NCBI GenBank assembly: GCA_052388025.1
Contig: JBQTIP010000246.1
Span: 1 to 8,201 of the forward strand
Source of the DNA: JBQTIP01 sp052388025
GTDB taxonomy: Bacteria; Actinomycetota; UBA4738; HRBIN12
DNA length: 8,201 nt
Direction of reading: 5' to 3'
Positions within the stretch are counted from its first letter, which is position 1. The number at the start of each line of letters is the position of its first letter. Made by a program: the position numbers and the translations under genes. Shown here one piece after another: positions 7,707 to 8,201 of the stretch. Below the pieces are notes generated by a model. The model ran no database searches and was not told where the DNA came from. It saw nothing but the letters and a program-made list of their open reading frames with translations.

Positions 7707-8183
7707 CTACGCGGGCTCGGCGATCAAATCGAGCTCGGTCGTGATGTCGACCGAGCCGCCGATCGAGCGGGCCACCGGGCACTTCGCCGCGTGGTGATCG
7801 TGGGCCCGGTCGATCTTCTCGCGCATCGCCGGGTCCGCCCGGAGCGTGTAGCGAACGTGGATGCGCCGCAACACGATGACACCGTCCTCGGCCTTCTCCA
7901 CCTCACCGGTGACATCGGCGACGAGCTTCCCATCCCGAGCCGGTATCCCGCGCGCCTCCAGCGCGCCCCCCAGGGTCCCCGTCAGTCAGCCGCCCGCCGC
8001 GGCCACCACGTAGTCGAGGGTCGCCGCGTGGGGCTCGAACTCCCCCGGCGCCTTCTCATAGTGCTCGGCGATCTCGTTGTGGATCCCGAAGAGCACCTCG
8101 CCGTCGACCGGGAGGGCCGCGCGCCGGACGCCGCCGCCCAACCGCTCGATCCGGACCCTCGACGTGTAGACGACGTCGGACAT
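7707..8183 (-). CDS. OsmC-family peroxidase with in-frame TGA, probable selenoprotein
   Basis: OsmC/Ohr proteins are cytoplasmic thiol peroxidases that reduce organic hydroperoxides using two conserved cysteines. Reading TGA as selenocysteine gives 158 residues, the normal family length. The first half (MSDVVYTSRVRIERLGGG onward) contains HAATLDYVVAAAGG at residues 52-65. The TGA is codon 66, just where OsmC has its peroxidatic cysteine. The same frame then runs LTGTLGGALEARGIPA and ends with HAAKCPVARSIGGSVDITT, in which Cys135 is the second redox cysteine. The 69-residue gap resembles that of E. coli OsmC (Cys59 and Cys125). A SECIS-like hairpin follows the TGA. The ATG at 8183 is chosen; a TTG at 8192 with GGTGG four bases upstream is an alternative, and the frame is open to the window edge. 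A pseudogene or base error (TGC to TGA) is the main alternative, but the unbroken second half argues against decay. The gene converges on the MNT gene with a 27-base gap. Confidence 0.85.
7947..7975 (-). promoter_or_regulatory. Bacterial SECIS-like mRNA hairpin downstream of UGA
   Basis: In the mRNA sense, GCGCGC (7966-7961), the loop UGGAG (7960-7956) and GCGCGC (7955-7950) form a six-pair all-G/C stem with a five-base loop. The loop begins 26 bases after the UGA and has G at its second and third positions. Known bacterial SECIS elements have the apical loop about 16-37 bases from UGA and a G among its first two bases, so this fits. CCC at 7975-7973 can also pair with GGG at 7949-7947 below a six-base bulge. 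In very GC-rich DNA such stems arise readily, so position and loop are the stronger evidence. SelB would be the binding partner. Confidence 0.6.
7986..7988 (-). other. Probable selenocysteine codon (UGA)
   Basis: This TGA lies in frame between the two halves of the OsmC gene, in the context GGC TGA CTG ACG. It takes the position of the peroxidatic cysteine codon after the AAAGG motif. It is one base different from both cysteine codons TGC and TGT. Decoding would require SelB, tRNA-Sec and selenophosphate synthesis elsewhere in the genome; none of those genes is in this window. Confidence 0.75.
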
Positions 8184-8201
8184 GTCCGCCAAGTATCCAC
8201 C

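Noticed and set aside
7707..7988. OsmC gene as a frameshifted or decayed pseudogene
   Set aside because: Both halves are in one frame with no insertion or deletion, and the only interruption is a TGA at the catalytic cysteine codon. A second TGA triplet at 7982-7984 is out of frame. The pseudogene reading is still kept as the main alternative.

Overview
The window is a compact, very GC-rich stretch from a bacterial chromosome. The 1606-residue NAD-dependent glutamate dehydrogenase, the codon use and the paired HEPN/nucleotidyltransferase genes suggest a high-GC actinobacterium or relative, perhaps a soil Thermoleophilia-like lineage. That placement is inference; there is no rRNA or other marker here.

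Layout from left to right. Bases 1-69 hold the last 22 codons of a plus-strand gene of unknown function. Converging on it is the large NAD-glutamate dehydrogenase gene (4922 down to 102, minus strand). A short divergent intergenic region separates this from a plus-strand DoxX-like multi-pass membrane protein (5000-5968). The last 43 bases of that gene overlap the end of a convergent minus-strand HhH-GPD DNA glycosylase of AlkA type (6810 down to 5926). A second short divergent intergenic region leads into a two-gene plus-strand operon, a HEPN-domain protein (6890-7315) followed with an 8-base overlap by an MNT-type minimal nucleotidyltransferase (7308-7679). This is the arrangement of HEPN/MNT toxin-antitoxin modules. 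The window closes with a convergent minus-strand OsmC-family gene (8183 down to 7707).

The most notable feature is in the OsmC gene. Its reading frame is broken by one in-frame TGA (7986-7988), exactly where OsmC proteins carry their peroxidatic cysteine. The same frame then continues for 92 codons of recognisable OsmC sequence, including the second conserved cysteine in an AAKCPVARS motif. Starting 20 bases after the TGA, the mRNA can form a hairpin with a 6-bp all-G/C stem and a UGGAG loop, which fits the usual form of a bacterial SECIS element. The best reading is a selenocysteine-containing OsmC peroxidase, not two hypothetical fragments or a pseudogene. Selenocysteine OsmC-like proteins have been described before, mainly from metagenomic surveys, so the family is not wholly new, but ordinary gene calling would miss this gene.

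Apart from the HEPN/MNT pair, the genes alternate in strand and look like independent transcription units: nitrogen and carbon metabolism (glutamate dehydrogenase), a membrane protein of unknown role, alkylation repair, a likely toxin-antitoxin or RNA-directed module, and peroxide defence. No mobile element, tRNA, rRNA or CRISPR array was seen. No gene-free stretch exceeds about 80 bases.
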